From Streptomyces sp. NRRL S-455 (GTDB lineage: Bacteria > Actinomycetota > Actinomycetes > Streptomycetales > Streptomycetaceae), in contig NZ_JOCT01000018.1 in NCBI RefSeq assembly GCF_000717875.1, positions 1-64,000 on the forward strand: a stretch of 64,000 bases of DNA. Reading direction: 5' to 3'. The position numbers were made by a program, and so were the translations under genes. Below the pieces are notes generated by a model. The model had not been told where the DNA came from. It ran no database searches and worked only from the letters and a program-made list of their open reading frames with translations. Positions 32,836 through 42,755 of the stretch are shown in pieces (position 1 is the stretch's first letter; the number at the start of each line of letters is the position of its first letter).

Positions 32836-33999
32836 TCAGTCCCGGGCCAGCCCCAGTCGGCCCCAGAGCCCCGTCGTCCGCTCGTCCTCGGCGACCGCCG
32901 CCGCCCCCGCGGTCACCGTCTCGTACACCGACAGGATGTCCGCGCCGACGGTCGACCAGTCGAAGCGGCGTACGTGGGCGCTGCCCCGCTCGCGCAGCTC
33001 CGCGCGGCGGGCCGGGTCGTCCAGGAGGCGTACGGCCGCGTCGGCCAGGGCGTCGGCGTCCTCGTTGGGGAACAGTTCGCCGGCCTCGCCCCGGTCCAGG
33101 ACCTGTGCGAAGGCGTCCAGGTCGGAGGCGAGGACGGGCGCTCCGGCGGACATGGCCTCGACCAGGATGATGCCGAAGCTCTCGCCGCCGGTGTTGGGCG
33201 CCACGTAGAGGTCGACGCTACGCAGGAAGCGGGCCTTGTCCTCGTCGCTGACCATGCCGAGGAACTCGACGCGGGAGCGCAGCTCGGCCGGGAGCGTCTC
33301 CACGGCCTCCTCCTCGTCGCCGCGGCCGGCGACCAGCAGGCGGGTCTGTGGGCGGGCGGCGAGGATCTTGGGCAGGGCCTTCATCAGCACCGGCAGACCC
33401 TTTCGGGGTTCGTCGATGCGGCCGATGAAGCCGATCGTGTCACCCTGCCATTCGGCCTTGGGCTCGGCCTTGGCGAAGAAGTCGACGTCGACGCCGTTGG
33501 GGATCACCACCGCGTCACCGCCGAGGTGCTCCACGAGGGTGCGGCGGGCGTACTCGCTCACCGCGATCCGCGCGCTGATCTTCTCCAGGGCGGCCTGGAG
33601 GATCGCGTACGCGGCGATCATGGCCCGGGAGCGCGGGTTGGAGGTGTGGAACGTCGCCACGATCGGGCCCTGGGCGGCCCAGCAGGTCAGCAGACCCAGC
33701 GACGGCGAGGTCGGCTCGTGGATGTGGATGACGTCGAACGCGCCGTCGTGCAGCCAGCGGCGCACCCGGGCGGCGCTCAGGAAGCCGAAGTTCAGCCGGG
33801 CCACCGAGCCGTTGTACGGCACCGGCACGGCGCGTCCGGCGGAGACGACATACGGCGGGAGCGGGGTGTCGTCATCGGCCGGGGCCAGGACGGACACCTC
33901 GTGCCCGAGCCGGATGAAGTACTCGGCCAGGTCACGGATGTGGAACTGGACGCCGCCCGGTACGTCCCAGGAGTACGGGCAGACGATGCCGATTCTCAC
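32836..33999 (-). CDS. pimA: Phosphatidylinositol mannosyltransferase, PimA-like (GT4)
   Basis: 387 residues with the two-domain GT-B fold. The N-terminus IGIVCPYSWDVPGGVQFHIR carries the GGV loop for the acceptor; IHIHEPTSPSLGLL and the donor-binding ESFGIILVEAM (E-x7-E) are typical of GT4. It transfers the first mannose from GDP-Man to phosphatidylinositol at the inner membrane face. GTG at 33999 overlaps the acyltransferase stop by 4 bp. With its two upstream neighbours it makes a PIM biosynthesis cassette. Confidence 0.92.
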   Translation of the reverse strand: MRIGIVCPYSWDVPGGVQFHIRDLAEYFIRLGHEVSVLAPADDDTPLPPYVVSAGRAVPVPYNGSVARLNFGFLSAARVRRWLHDGAFDVIHIHEPTSPSLGLLTCWAAQGPIVATFHTSNPRSRAMIAAYAILQAALEKISARIAVSEYARRTLVEHLGGDAVVIPNGVDVDFFAKAEPKAEWQGDTIGFIGRIDEPRKGLPVLMKALPKILAARPQTRLLVAGRGDEEEAVETLPAELRSRVEFLGMVSDEDKARFLRSVDLYVAPNTGGESFGIILVEAMSAGAPVLASDLDAFAQVLDRGEAGELFPNEDADALADAAVRLLDDPARRAELRERGSAHVRRFDWSTVGADILSVYETVTAGAAAVAEDERTTGLWGRLGLARD

Positions 34000-34904
34000 G
34001 AGGTTCCCTTCGCAGGGTCGAGGTCCGCCAGCCACAGGCGCTGCAGCATGTGCCAGTCCTCGGGATGGTCGGCGATCCCGGTGGCGAAGGCGTCGGCCAG
34101 CGCCTGTGTCATGACGGACGTCTTCTCGGCGCGCGTGCCCGACTCGGGCACCTCCACCGGCGGGTGGACGCGGCCCCGCATCACGGGCGACTCGTCGTAC
34201 CAGAGCGTGACGGGCAGCAGCAGGGCGCCCGTCTGCTGGGCGAGCAGGGCCGGTCCGGCCGGCATCCGGGCCGTGTCGCCGAAGAAGTCGACCTCGACGC
34301 CGGAGGCGGACAGGTCGCGGTCGGCGACCAGGCAGACCAGGCCGCCGTCGCGCAGCCGCCGGGCCAGGGTGCCGAAGGCGGTGTCTCCGTTGTGCGGCAG
34401 GACCTCCATGCCGAGGCCCTCGCGGTAGGCGACGAACCGGTCGTACAGCGTCTCCGGCTTGAGGCGCTCGGCGACCGTGGTGAAGGGGATGCCCAGCTTG
34501 GTGGTGACCCAGGCGCCGGCCAGATCCCAGTTGGCGAGGTGCGGCAGGGCGAGTATGACGCCGTTGCCGGCGGCCAGGCCCTCGGTGAGGTAGTGCAGGT
34601 CCTTGCCGTCGAAGCCGTCCTCGATGCGCTCCTTGCTCCACGTGGGGAGCCGGAAGGACTCCATCCAGTAGCGCAGGTAGGACCGCATGCCCGCGCGGGA
34701 GAGATCGGCGAGGCGCTCGGGGCCCGCGCCGGGCACCACGCGCGCGTAGTTGCTCTCCAGACGCTGCACGCCCTTGCCGCGCTGTTTCCAGGCGAGGTCG
34801 GCGATGGTCCGTCCGAGCCGGACGGCGACCGGCTCGGGGAGCTTCTTGACCGTGCTCCAGCCGAGGCCGTACAGCGCGTCCGTCAGCCGGTCCTGGGCGC
34901 TCAC
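33996..34904 (-). CDS. Phosphatidylinositol mannoside acyltransferase, LpxL/HtrB-like
   Basis: 302 residues. The acyltransferase HX4D signature appears as LPHLANWDLAG near residue 122. An N-terminal helix (LYGLGWSTVKKLPEPVAVRL) suits membrane association. Related actinobacterial enzymes (PatA) acylate the mannose of PIM. GTG at 34904; it overlaps the genes on both sides by 4 bp, which ties it to the PimA-like and PgsA steps. Confidence 0.92.
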   Translation of the reverse strand: MSAQDRLTDALYGLGWSTVKKLPEPVAVRLGRTIADLAWKQRGKGVQRLESNYARVVPGAGPERLADLSRAGMRSYLRYWMESFRLPTWSKERIEDGFDGKDLHYLTEGLAAGNGVILALPHLANWDLAGAWVTTKLGIPFTTVAERLKPETLYDRFVAYREGLGMEVLPHNGDTAFGTLARRLRDGGLVCLVADRDLSASGVEVDFFGDTARMPAGPALLAQQTGALLLPVTLWYDESPVMRGRVHPPVEVPESGTRAEKTSVMTQALADAFATGIADHPEDWHMLQRLWLADLDPAKGTS

Positions 34905-35599
34905 GTGGCCGCCTCGCTCCCGTGAGAGGCGTTGTGCTGCTTGCCTTCATTGTCCTGCGCCGCCTCGGCGGCCTCGGCCTCGGCGGACTCCCGGCGGACC
35001 GTGACGACCCGCTGGATCAGCGTGACGAGGCTGCCCACGGCGACGATCCACAGGGCGACGGGCAGCAGGTACTGGATACCGGGCACACCGAACGCGTGCA
35101 GGCCCGCGAGACCCGCCGCGACCAGGGAGATCACCAGCCGCTCAGCACGCTCCACGAGCCCGTTGACGGCGACCGGCAGGCCGATCGACTCGCCGCGGGC
35201 CTTGGTGTACGACACCACCTGCCCGCTGGCCAGGCAGAAGATCGAGACGGCACACAGGACGAGGTCGTCGCCCCCGCCCGCGTACCAGAGGATGAAGCCG
35301 CCGAAGATCGCGCCGTCGGCGACCCGGTCGAGCGTGGAGTCCAGGAAGGCGCCCCAGCGGCTGGAGCGGCCCAGCTGGCGGGCCATGTTGCCGTCGACGA
35401 GGTCGGAGAACACGAACAGCGTGATCACGACCGTGCCCCAGAAGAACTCGCCCCTGGGGTAGAAGACCAGCGCACCCGCGACCACACCGGCGGTGCCGAT
35501 GAGCGTGACGGTGTCGGGGCTGACGCCACGCCGGATCAGAAACGCGGCGAACGGTGTGAGGACACGCGTGAAGAATGCACGCGCGTACTTGTTCAGCAT
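34901..35599 (-). CDS. pgsA: Phosphatidylinositol phosphate synthase (CDP-alcohol phosphatidyltransferase)
   Basis: 232 residues with about six membrane helices. The full CDP-alcohol signature is present: DLVDGNMAR, eight residues, then GAFLDSTLD (D-x2-DG-x2-AR-x8-G-x3-D-x3-D). It joins CDP-diacylglycerol to inositol phosphate, the actinobacterial route to phosphatidylinositol. The C-terminus is a charged Glu/Ala/His tail. ATG 35599 has GGGAAGG upstream; an in-frame ATG at 35656 would add 19 residues. First gene of the cassette, divergent from the EF-G-like gene across 274 bp. Confidence 0.94.
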   Translation of the reverse strand: MLNKYARAFFTRVLTPFAAFLIRRGVSPDTVTLIGTAGVVAGALVFYPRGEFFWGTVVITLFVFSDLVDGNMARQLGRSSRWGAFLDSTLDRVADGAIFGGFILWYAGGGDDLVLCAVSIFCLASGQVVSYTKARGESIGLPVAVNGLVERAERLVISLVAAGLAGLHAFGVPGIQYLLPVALWIVAVGSLVTLIQRVVTVRRESAEAEAAEAAQDNEGKQHNASHGSEAAT

Positions 35600-35873
35600 G
35601 GCCTTCCCGAGGGTCGGTGTCGCCGTCTGGCCCCTGCTGGCCACCGGCTGGCCCATCGTAGCCACGCGCGAGTGCGGGCGAGGGGTGGGCACCCTGACCC
35701 CTTCGGTTGAACCGTCAAGCGGCTGCCGGGAGGGGCGATCACGTCGTTCGTATGGACGCACCGTGACGGGAGTGGGAAGGTCGAATGACCGCGGGCGTCG
35801 CCGGAGCCGCACCGCACGCGGATCCCGCGTGTCCGCGCCCACAGTGACCTCACCGTGCACGGGAGGCAGGACC

Positions 35874-38072
35874 ATGGGCGACAAGGCACAGACACACCCC
35901 GGAGCCGCCGGCAGGGCACAGGCGGCCGACCACCCCCAGTCCGTACGGAATGTGGTGCTGGTCGGCCACTCCGGATCGGGCAAGACCACGCTGGTGGAAG
36001 CCCTCGCGCTGACGGCGGGGGCGGTGAACCGGGCGGGCCGCGTGGAGGACGGCGGCACCGTCTCCGACTACGACGAGATCGAGCACCGGCAGCAACGCTC
36101 GGTGCAGCTCTCCCTGGTGCCCGTCGAATGGGACGGCATCAAGGTCAACCTTCTCGACACCCCCGGCTACGCCGACTTCGTAGGGGAGCTCAGGGCCGGT
36201 CTGCGGGCGGCGGACGCTGCCCTCTTCGTCGTCTCGGCCTCGGACGGCGTGGACGGCTCCACCCGCATGGTGTGGGAGGAGTGCGCGGCCGTGGGCATGC
36301 CACGGGCCATCGTCGTCACGCACCTCGAAGCGGCACGCGCGGACTTCGAGGAGATGACACGGGTGTGCGCCGAGGCCTTCGGCGCGGACGACCCCGACGC
36401 GGTCCTGCCGCTCTACCTGCCCCTGCACGGCCCCCAGGCCCCGGACGGGCACGCGCCGGTGACCGGCCTGATCGGCCTGCTGTCGCAGAAGCTGTTCGAC
36501 TACTCGACGGGCGAGCGCAAGGAGTCCGAGCCGGGCGAGGACCAGCTGCCGGTGATCGAGGAGGCCCGCAACCGGCTCATCGAGGGGATCATCTCGGAGA
36601 GTGAGGACGAGACCCTCATGGACCGCTACCTGGGCGGGGAGCCGGTCGACGTCAAGACGCTGATCGACGACCTGGAGCGCGCCGTCGCACGCGGGGCGTT
36701 CTTCCCCGTCCTGGCCGCCGCCCCCGCGGCCGAGGGCTCCCGGCAGGGGCTCGGCACGGTGGAACTGCTGGAGCTGATCACGCGGGGTTTCCCGACCCCG
36801 CTGGAGCACGAGACGGTGCGGGTCACCACCATCGACGGCAAGCCGAGGGAGCTCAAGCCGTGCGACCCCGACGCCCCGCTGGTCGCCGAGGTCGTGAAGA
36901 CGTCCTCGGACCCGTACGTCGGCCGGCTGTCCCTGATCCGCGTTTTCTCCGGCACTCTGCGCGCCGACCAGACGGTCCACGTCTCCGGGCACGGCCTGGC
37001 CGACCGCGGGCACGAGGACCACGACGTCGACGAGCGGATCGGCGCCCTGTCCACGCCGTTCGGCAAACAGCAGCGCCCGGTGTCGCACGTCATCGCGGGC
37101 GACCTCGCGTGCGTGGCCAAACTGAGCCGCGCCGAGACCGGGGACACCCTGTCCGCCAAGGACGACCCGCTGCTCATGGAGCCCTGGCAGATGCCCGACC
37201 CGCTGCTGCCGCTGGCCATCCAGGCACACAGCAAACCGGACGAGGACCGGCTCTCCCAGGGCCTGGCCCGGCTGGTGGCCGAGGACCCGACGATGCGGCT
37301 CGAACAGAACCAGGACACGCATCAGGTGGTCCTGTGGTGCCTGGGCGAGGCGCACGCGGACGTCGCCCTGGAGCGGCTGCGCAGCCGGTACGGCGTCCAG
37401 GTCGATGTCGTCCCGCACCGGGTCTCCCTGCGTGAGACGTTCGCGAGCAAGTCGGCCGGGCGCGGCCGGCACGTCAAACAGTCCGGCGGGCACGGCCAGT
37501 TCGCCATCTGCGAGATCGAGGTCGAGCCGCTGCCCGGTGGTTCGGGCATCGAGTTCGTGGACAAGGTCGTCGGCGGCGCGGTGCCGCGGCAGTTCATCCC
37601 GTCGGTGGAGAAGGGCGTACGGGCCCAGGCCGCCAAGGGAGTCGCCGCCGGGCATCCGCTCATCGACGTACGTGTGACGCTGCTCGACGGCAAGGCGCAC
37701 TCGGTGGACTCCTCCGACGCCGCGTTCCAGACGGCCGGCGCGCTCGCGCTGCGGGAGGCCGCGGCGGACGCGAAGATCCATCTGCTGGAGCCGGTGGCCG
37801 AGGTGTCGGTACTGATCGGCGACGAGTTCGTGGGTGCCGTGATGAGCGATCTGTCGGGGCGCCGCGGCCGGGTGCTCGGCACCGAACAGACGCCCGGCGG
37901 CCGCACCCTGATCCGGGCCGAGGTGCCCGAGATCGAGATCGGCCGCTATGCGATCGACCTGCGGTCGATGGCGCACGGCACGGCCCGTTTCAGCCGCCGC
38001 TACGCGCGGCACGAGCCGATGCCGCCGCAGGTCGCGGAAAGGGTGCGCGAGGAGGCGCGCGCGGCCTCGTAA
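35874..38072 (+). CDS. EF-G2-like translational GTPase with degenerate GTPase motifs
   Basis: 732 residues with the five-domain layout of EF-G. G1 is GHSGSGKTTL (residue ~32) and G3 is DTPGYADF, where canonical EF-G has DTPGH with the catalytic His. At the G4 position, IVVTHLEAARADF replaces the NKMD-type guanine-specificity motif. Domain IV has VKQSGGHGQFA, and domain V looks normal. Such EF-G2 paralogues are not the essential translocase; their role is unclear. GTP specificity is doubtful from the motifs alone. The start has gggaggcagg upstream. It is transcribed opposite to its neighbours and interrupts the pgsA-HIT-thrS order known from Mycobacterium. Confidence 0.88.
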   Translation: MGDKAQTHPGAAGRAQAADHPQSVRNVVLVGHSGSGKTTLVEALALTAGAVNRAGRVEDGGTVSDYDEIEHRQQRSVQLSLVPVEWDGIKVNLLDTPGYADFVGELRAGLRAADAALFVVSASDGVDGSTRMVWEECAAVGMPRAIVVTHLEAARADFEEMTRVCAEAFGADDPDAVLPLYLPLHGPQAPDGHAPVTGLIGLLSQKLFDYSTGERKESEPGEDQLPVIEEARNRLIEGIISESEDETLMDRYLGGEPVDVKTLIDDLERAVARGAFFPVLAAAPAAEGSRQGLGTVELLELITRGFPTPLEHETVRVTTIDGKPRELKPCDPDAPLVAEVVKTSSDPYVGRLSLIRVFSGTLRADQTVHVSGHGLADRGHEDHDVDERIGALSTPFGKQQRPVSHVIAGDLACVAKLSRAETGDTLSAKDDPLLMEPWQMPDPLLPLAIQAHSKPDEDRLSQGLARLVAEDPTMRLEQNQDTHQVVLWCLGEAHADVALERLRSRYGVQVDVVPHRVSLRETFASKSAGRGRHVKQSGGHGQFAICEIEVEPLPGGSGIEFVDKVVGGAVPRQFIPSVEKGVRAQAAKGVAAGHPLIDVRVTLLDGKAHSVDSSDAAFQTAGALALREAAADAKIHLLEPVAEVSVLIGDEFVGAVMSDLSGRRGRVLGTEQTPGGRTLIRAEVPEIEIGRYAIDLRSMAHGTARFSRRYARHEPMPPQVAERVREEARAAS

Positions 38073-38241
38073 TTGGCGCCCGGCGCCACCAAGTTCCCCC
38101 CTGGGGGCTTCTCTCCGCAGCGGCGGGTGGCTTGCGGGCCGCCCGCCGACGGATGCCGGCGCCTGCCGATACGCTGATGACCTGATCAACAGGTGTGCGG
38201 AGCGCGGAAGTCGGGAAGGCCGCAATGCAGGTGCGGCAGCG

Positions 38242-39909
38242 ATGGGGGCGGCAGTGACGGACGGATTCGACTTCAGCCCAGGGGCTCAGGTGCCCCTGGC
38301 GGGTGCGACTGGCCAGACGGCGGCGACCTACGCACTGGCCGCCGCGGCGTACCGGGACGACGAGGTCACCAAGATCCTGAACGCGGACAACGAGTGGCAC
38401 CAGTCGAAGGTGACCCCGCCGCGTCCCTGGGCGAAGATCTTCCGCCCGCGTTTCGGGGAGGCCTTCTCCCGCGCCGTCATCGACCGGATGCTGGGTGCGG
38501 ATCGCGCACCGGTCATCCAGTCCTTCGGCATCGAGCCCCAGGTCGTCGTGGAGCACTGTCTGGCGGCCCACCGCATCCGCCGCGACCGCGACAACTGGCT
38601 CTCGGCGGTCACGGTGATCTGCGGGGTGCTCTTCCTGCCGGGCTTCCTCGTGTGGCTGCTGGTGTTCACGTTGCGCACCACCATGGCCAAGCGCGAGGAC
38701 AAGCGCGCCGGCGCCCTCGCCACGACCCTGCTGGTCGCGGTGGGCGCCCTCGCCGTGCTGTTCCTGATCCGCATGCCGTTCACGGGTTTCTGGGCCCTCT
38801 ACGGGCGCGCGGCGGTCATCATGCCGGTCGTCGGCTGGTTCTGGGCCAAGCACATCTGCGAGCGGACGGCCCGCGACCTGCGGGAGCGGTGGGCGGGTCT
38901 GCTGTCCGGCGGCGGCGTGGGAGCCAAGATCCCCGAGGCCGTGCCGGGCAATCCCGGCGACGCGGCCGAGCAGGTGCGCAAGGAACTGGCCCGCCTCGGC
39001 GCCGAGCAGCGCTCCAACTCCGTCTTCTACGCGGGCCCCAGGGGCATACTCGGCATGGGCACGCGCTGGGGCAGCTGGCAGCTGGCCGAGGAACTGGTCT
39101 CCGCGGAGCCGGGCAAGGACTTCCACCCCTTCCGCAGCTGGGACGTCATCGTGGCGATCCAGGGCGGACTGAGCATGCTGGAGCGCACGTCCATCAACAC
39201 CGGCGGCTTCCCCAAGCCGTCGATCACGCACTGGATCGTCACGCCGATCGGGGAGAAGGCGACGGAGGTGTCCCGGCCGAGCGGCACGGACGTCGACGCG
39301 TACACGATCCGGACGCACGCCGTCCAGGACATCTGCAACAAGCAGCAGTTCGGCAGCGGCGACCGGCACTACCTCGGCGTGCAGTGGACGCTCTGGGACG
39401 GCCATCTGGTGATCACGATGCTGATCACGGTGACGGTGCTGCACGACACCCTGCGCATCGAGGTCACGGGGCACGCGCTGGGGCCGGTCAACCCTTTGTT
39501 CAACGAGAAGCCCGCGGCCAAGGAGAAGACGGTCCAGAAGTCCTTGCGGTTCTGGGAGACCCGCACCGTGAAGCTCCCGCTGATCGACACCGACGAGGTG
39601 GTCCGGCTGGCCGCGCGGGCCCCGCTGACCTGGTACCCACCGCTGCTGAACTGGCTCGGCGGCAAGCTGACGCTTCCGGAGCCGTTCGGTCTGCGGCACG
39701 CGTGGGCGGATCAGCCGTGGCGGCACCGGTTCATGGCGGACGACGCCCTTCGGGCCGCGACGCCTGTGCTGCGTGTGGTGCATGCGGCGGCGTTGAAGGT
39801 GCTGCGGGAGAACGGGGTGGACGTGGAGAAGTTCGGGGCGCGGTCGGCGGCGCTCAGTGGGACCGTGCAGGAGGCTTCGCCGAAGAAGGCGGACGTGTAC
39901 GACGCCTAG
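38242..39909 (+). CDS. Integral membrane protein of unknown function
   Basis: 555 residues. A soluble N-terminal ~117 residues (TYALAAAAYRDDEVTKILN and HQSKVTPPRPWAKIFRPRFG) precedes three hydrophobic segments at about 119-143, 158-176 and 184-201, and a further one near 394-410 (HLVITMLITVTVLHDTLRIE). The long C-terminal part is soluble and ends polar. ATG 38242 was chosen; GTG 38254 is equally possible. It lies 169 bp after the EF-G-like gene on the same strand. I do not recognise a family. Confidence 0.75.
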   Translation: MGAAVTDGFDFSPGAQVPLAGATGQTAATYALAAAAYRDDEVTKILNADNEWHQSKVTPPRPWAKIFRPRFGEAFSRAVIDRMLGADRAPVIQSFGIEPQVVVEHCLAAHRIRRDRDNWLSAVTVICGVLFLPGFLVWLLVFTLRTTMAKREDKRAGALATTLLVAVGALAVLFLIRMPFTGFWALYGRAAVIMPVVGWFWAKHICERTARDLRERWAGLLSGGGVGAKIPEAVPGNPGDAAEQVRKELARLGAEQRSNSVFYAGPRGILGMGTRWGSWQLAEELVSAEPGKDFHPFRSWDVIVAIQGGLSMLERTSINTGGFPKPSITHWIVTPIGEKATEVSRPSGTDVDAYTIRTHAVQDICNKQQFGSGDRHYLGVQWTLWDGHLVITMLITVTVLHDTLRIEVTGHALGPVNPLFNEKPAAKEKTVQKSLRFWETRTVKLPLIDTDEVVRLAARAPLTWYPPLLNWLGGKLTLPEPFGLRHAWADQPWRHRFMADDALRAATPVLRVVHAAALKVLRENGVDVEKFGARSAALSGTVQEASPKKADVYDA

Positions 39910-39948
39910 TTGTTGAGGTGCGCGGCGTTGTCGCTGGGGCGGGGGGTG

Positions 39949-40056
39949 TGCGCACTCGGCGCTGCGAGGTGCCGCCTGCGCCCACCCTCCCCCAAGCTCT
40001 CGGCTTCGCTCGAGCAGGGGGGACCCCCATCGCCCCAGCGGCACGACTGCCCGCAG
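39949..40056. repeat. Long intergenic repeat, copy B (inverted relative to copy A)
   Basis: Reverse complement of the repeat at the left edge; 80 bp are identical and the rest nearly so. It fills the space between two convergent genes (stop at 39909 on plus, stop at 40058 on minus) and ends 1 bp before the HIT gene stop. Its imperfect stem-loop could serve as a two-way terminator. Confidence 0.88.
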
Positions 40057-40057
40057 G

Positions 40058-40606
40058 CTAGGTAGCCGGCCAGGCCTCCGACAGCATCTTCCTGGTGTCG
40101 GCCAGGAGCTGCGGCAGTACCCGCGTGTGGCCCACCACCGGCATGAAGTTCGTGTCCCCGCCCCAGCGCGGCACGATGTGCTGGTGCAGGTGCGCCGCGA
40201 TGCCCGCGCCGGCGACCGAGCCCTGGTTCATGCCGATGTTGAAGCCGTGTGCGCCGGAGGCCGTGCGCAGGGCCGTCATCGCCTGCTTGGTGAGCTCGCC
40301 GAGCTCGGCGGTCTCCCCCGCGGTGAGGTCGGTGTAGTCGGCGACGTGGCGGTAGGGCACCGTCATCAGGTGGCCGCCGGTGTACGGGTACAGGTTGAGC
40401 ACCGCGTAGACCTGCTCGCCGCGCTTGACGACCAGCCCGTCCTCGTCGGACTTGGCCGGGATCGAGCAGAAGGGGCAGCCGTCGCCGGAGCCCGGGCCGG
40501 TCGGCTTGTTCTCGCCCTGGATGTAGGCCATCCGATGGGGCGTCCACAGACGCTGGAACGCGTCCTGCGTCCCCACTCCCAGCTGCTGCTCCGGCTCACT
40601 CGTCAT
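40058..40606 (-). CDS. HIT family hydrolase (Ap4A phosphorylase-like)
   Basis: 182 residues. The histidine triad is HLHQHIVPRW near residue 144. A zinc-type CPFCSI motif near 44 and GGHLMTVPYRHV are typical of the actinobacterial HIT proteins that act on dinucleoside polyphosphates. ATG 40606 was chosen over an ATG four codons earlier. It lies between thrS and the PIM cassette, its conserved place. Confidence 0.92.
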   Translation of the reverse strand: MTSEPEQQLGVGTQDAFQRLWTPHRMAYIQGENKPTGPGSGDGCPFCSIPAKSDEDGLVVKRGEQVYAVLNLYPYTGGHLMTVPYRHVADYTDLTAGETAELGELTKQAMTALRTASGAHGFNIGMNQGSVAGAGIAAHLHQHIVPRWGGDTNFMPVVGHTRVLPQLLADTRKMLSEAWPAT

Positions 40607-40645
40607 GCAGTGCAGCATATGGCGTCGAGCTGGGGGGACGGCAAA

Positions 40646-40670
40646 GGCCCCCGGGATCTCTCCGGGGGCC
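40646..40670 (-). terminator. Hairpin downstream of thrS
   Basis: 9-bp arms ggcccccgg (40646-40654) and ccgggggcc (40662-40670) around 7 nt, 15 bp past the thrS stop. It falls just upstream of the HIT gene, so HIT likely has its own promoter or uses read-through. Confidence 0.75.
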
Positions 40671-40684
40671 CGTGCGCCCTGTGA

Positions 40685-42661
40685 TCAGACCTGCGCCCGC
40701 TCCTCGACGACCTTCTGGATCTTCGCGATGGCCTCGTCGAAGGGGATGCCGTTCTCCTGGGAGCCGTCGCGGTAGCGGAAGGACACGGACCCGTGGGACA
40801 TGTCCTCGTCGCCCGCGATGACCATGAAGGGCACCTTCTGCTTCTGGGCGTTGCGGATCTTCTTCTGCATCCGGTCGGAGGAGGAGTCCACCTCGACGCG
40901 CAGGCCCTTCTGCCTGGCCGCCGCCGCGAACTTCTCCAGGTACTCGACGTGCGCGTCACCGATCGGGATGCCGACCGCCTGGACCGGGGCGAGCCACGCC
41001 GGGAAGGCACCGGCGTAGTGCTCCAGGAGCACCGCGAAGAAGCGCTCGATCGAGCCGAACAGCGCGCGGTGGATCATGACCGGGCGGGTCTTGGAGCCGT
41101 CCGCGCCCGTGTACTCGAGGTCGAAGCGCTCCGGCAGGTTGAAGTCGAGCTGGATGGTCGACATCTGCCAGGTGCGGCCGATGGCGTCCTTGGCCTGGAC
41201 GGAGATCTTCGGCCCGTAGAAGGCGGCACCGCCCGGGTCCGGGACCAGCGGCAGGCCCTGCCTCTCGGCGACCTGGCGCAGTGTCTCGGTCGCCTCCTCC
41301 CAGGCCTCGTCCGAGCCGACGAACTTCTCCGGGTCCTTGGTGGACAGCTCCAGGTAGAAGTCGTTCAGGCCGTAGTCGCGCAGCAGGTCCAGGACGAAGG
41401 TGAGGAGCTTGTCGAGCTCCTCGGACATCTGCTCGCGGGTGCAGTAGATGTGCGCGTCGTCCTGGGTGAAGCCGCGGGCCCGGGTGAGGCCGTGCACGAC
41501 ACCGGACTTCTCGTACCGGTACACGGTCCCGAACTCGAACAGGCGCAGCGGCAGTTCGCGGTAGGAGCGGCCGCGCGCGTCGAAGATCAGGTTGTGCATC
41601 GGGCAGTTCATGGGCTTGAGGTAGTAGTCGACGCCCTCGTCGAGCTGCATGGGCGGGTACATGCCGTCGGCGTACCAGTCCAGGTGGCCCGAGGTCTCGA
41701 AGAGCTTGCCCTTCGTCGCGTGGGGGGTGTAGACGAACTCGTAGCCCGCCTCCTCGTGCCGCTTGCGCGAGTAGTCCTCCATGACCCGGCGGATGATGCC
41801 GCCCTTGGGGTGGAAGACGGCGAGGCCGGATCCGATCTGCTCCGGGATGGAGAACAGGTCGAGCTCGCTGCCGAGCTTGCGGTGGTCGCGCTTCTCGGCC
41901 TCGGCGAGGAACTCCAGGTGCTGCTTCAGCTCGTCCTTGCTCGGCCAGGCGGTGCCGTAGATGCGCTGGAGCATGGGGTTCTTCTCGCTGCCGCGCCAGT
42001 AGGCGGCCGCGTTGCGCATCAGCTTGAACGCCGGGATGGCCCGGGTCGAGGGCAGGTGGGGACCGCGGCAGAGGTCCTTCCAGCACAGCTCGCCGGTCTT
42101 GGCGTCCAGGTTGTCGTAGATCGTCAGCTCGCCGGCGCCGACCTCGACGTCCGCGCCGTCGTCGCTGGACGCGGAGCCCTTGAGGCCGATCAGCTCCAGC
42201 TTGTACGGCTCGTTCGCGAGCTCCTCGCGGGCGGCCTCGTCGGTGACCGCGCGGCGGGCGAACTTCTGCCCGCGCTTCTGGATCTCCTGCATCTTCTTCT
42301 CGATGGCCTTGAGATCCTCGGGCGTGAACGGCTTCTCGACGTCGAAGTCGTAGTAGAAGCCGTCCTTGACGGGCGGGCCGATGCCCAGCTTGGCCTCGGG
42401 GAAGAGTTCCTGCACGGCCTGGGCCATGACGTGCGCGGTGGAGTGGCGCAGGATGTTGAGGCCGTCCTCGGAGGAGATCTCGACGCCTTCGACCTCGTCG
42501 CCGTCCAAGAGGGCGTACGACAGGTCCTTGAGCTCGCCGGCCACGCGCGCGGCGATGATCGAACGCTGGCCGGCGAAGAGCTCGGCGGCCGTAGTGCCCG
42601 TCGTCACCACGCGTTCTTCCCGCTCGGAATCGCGCTGGATGATCACACGGACGTCTGACAC
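40685..42661 (-). CDS. thrS: Threonyl-tRNA synthetase
   Basis: 658 residues. TGS domain at residues 1-65, then the editing domain with [10 protein letters not shown] near 94. The class II core has [10 protein letters not shown] with the zinc-binding Cys, [20 protein letters not shown] (motif 2) and motif 3 near [13 protein letters not shown]. The C-terminal anticodon domain follows. GTG at 42661 has AGGAGA upstream. The gene is followed by a short hairpin and preceded by a 94-bp gap. Confidence 0.98.
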   Translation of the reverse strand: MSDVRVIIQRDSEREERVVTTGTTAAELFAGQRSIIAARVAGELKDLSYALLDGDEVEGVEISSEDGLNILRHSTAHVMAQAVQELFPEAKLGIGPPVKDGFYYDFDVEKPFTPEDLKAIEKKMQEIQKRGQKFARRAVTDEAAREELANEPYKLELIGLKGSASSDDGADVEVGAGELTIYDNLDAKTGELCWKDLCRGPHLPSTRAIPAFKLMRNAAAYWRGSEKNPMLQRIYGTAWPSKDELKQHLEFLAEAEKRDHRKLGSELDLFSIPEQIGSGLAVFHPKGGIIRRVMEDYSRKRHEEAGYEFVYTPHATKGKLFETSGHLDWYADGMYPPMQLDEGVDYYLKPMNCPMHNLIFDARGRSYRELPLRLFEFGTVYRYEKSGVVHGLTRARGFTQDDAHIYCTREQMSEELDKLLTFVLDLLRDYGLNDFYLELSTKDPEKFVGSDEAWEEATETLRQVAERQGLPLVPDPGGAAFYGPKISVQAKDAIGRTWQMSTIQLDFNLPERFDLEYTGADGSKTRPVMIHRALFGSIERFFAVLLEHYAGAFPAWLAPVQAVGIPIGDAHVEYLEKFAAAARQKGLRVEVDSSSDRMQKKIRNAQKQKVPFMVIAGDEDMSHGSVSFRYRDGSQENGIPFDEAIAKIQKVVEERAQV

Positions 42662-42755
42662 CGGTCTCTCCTGACTGAAGGTGGGGCTGCGGGCGCCATA
42701 CCGGAGCGCGCGCACGAGTAAGGATCGTACCGACCTCGGACCGCCCTGGGCGAAA

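Noticed and set aside
35850..38225. Long minus-strand frame opposite the EF-G-like gene
   Set aside because: Antisense shadow of a well-supported gene.
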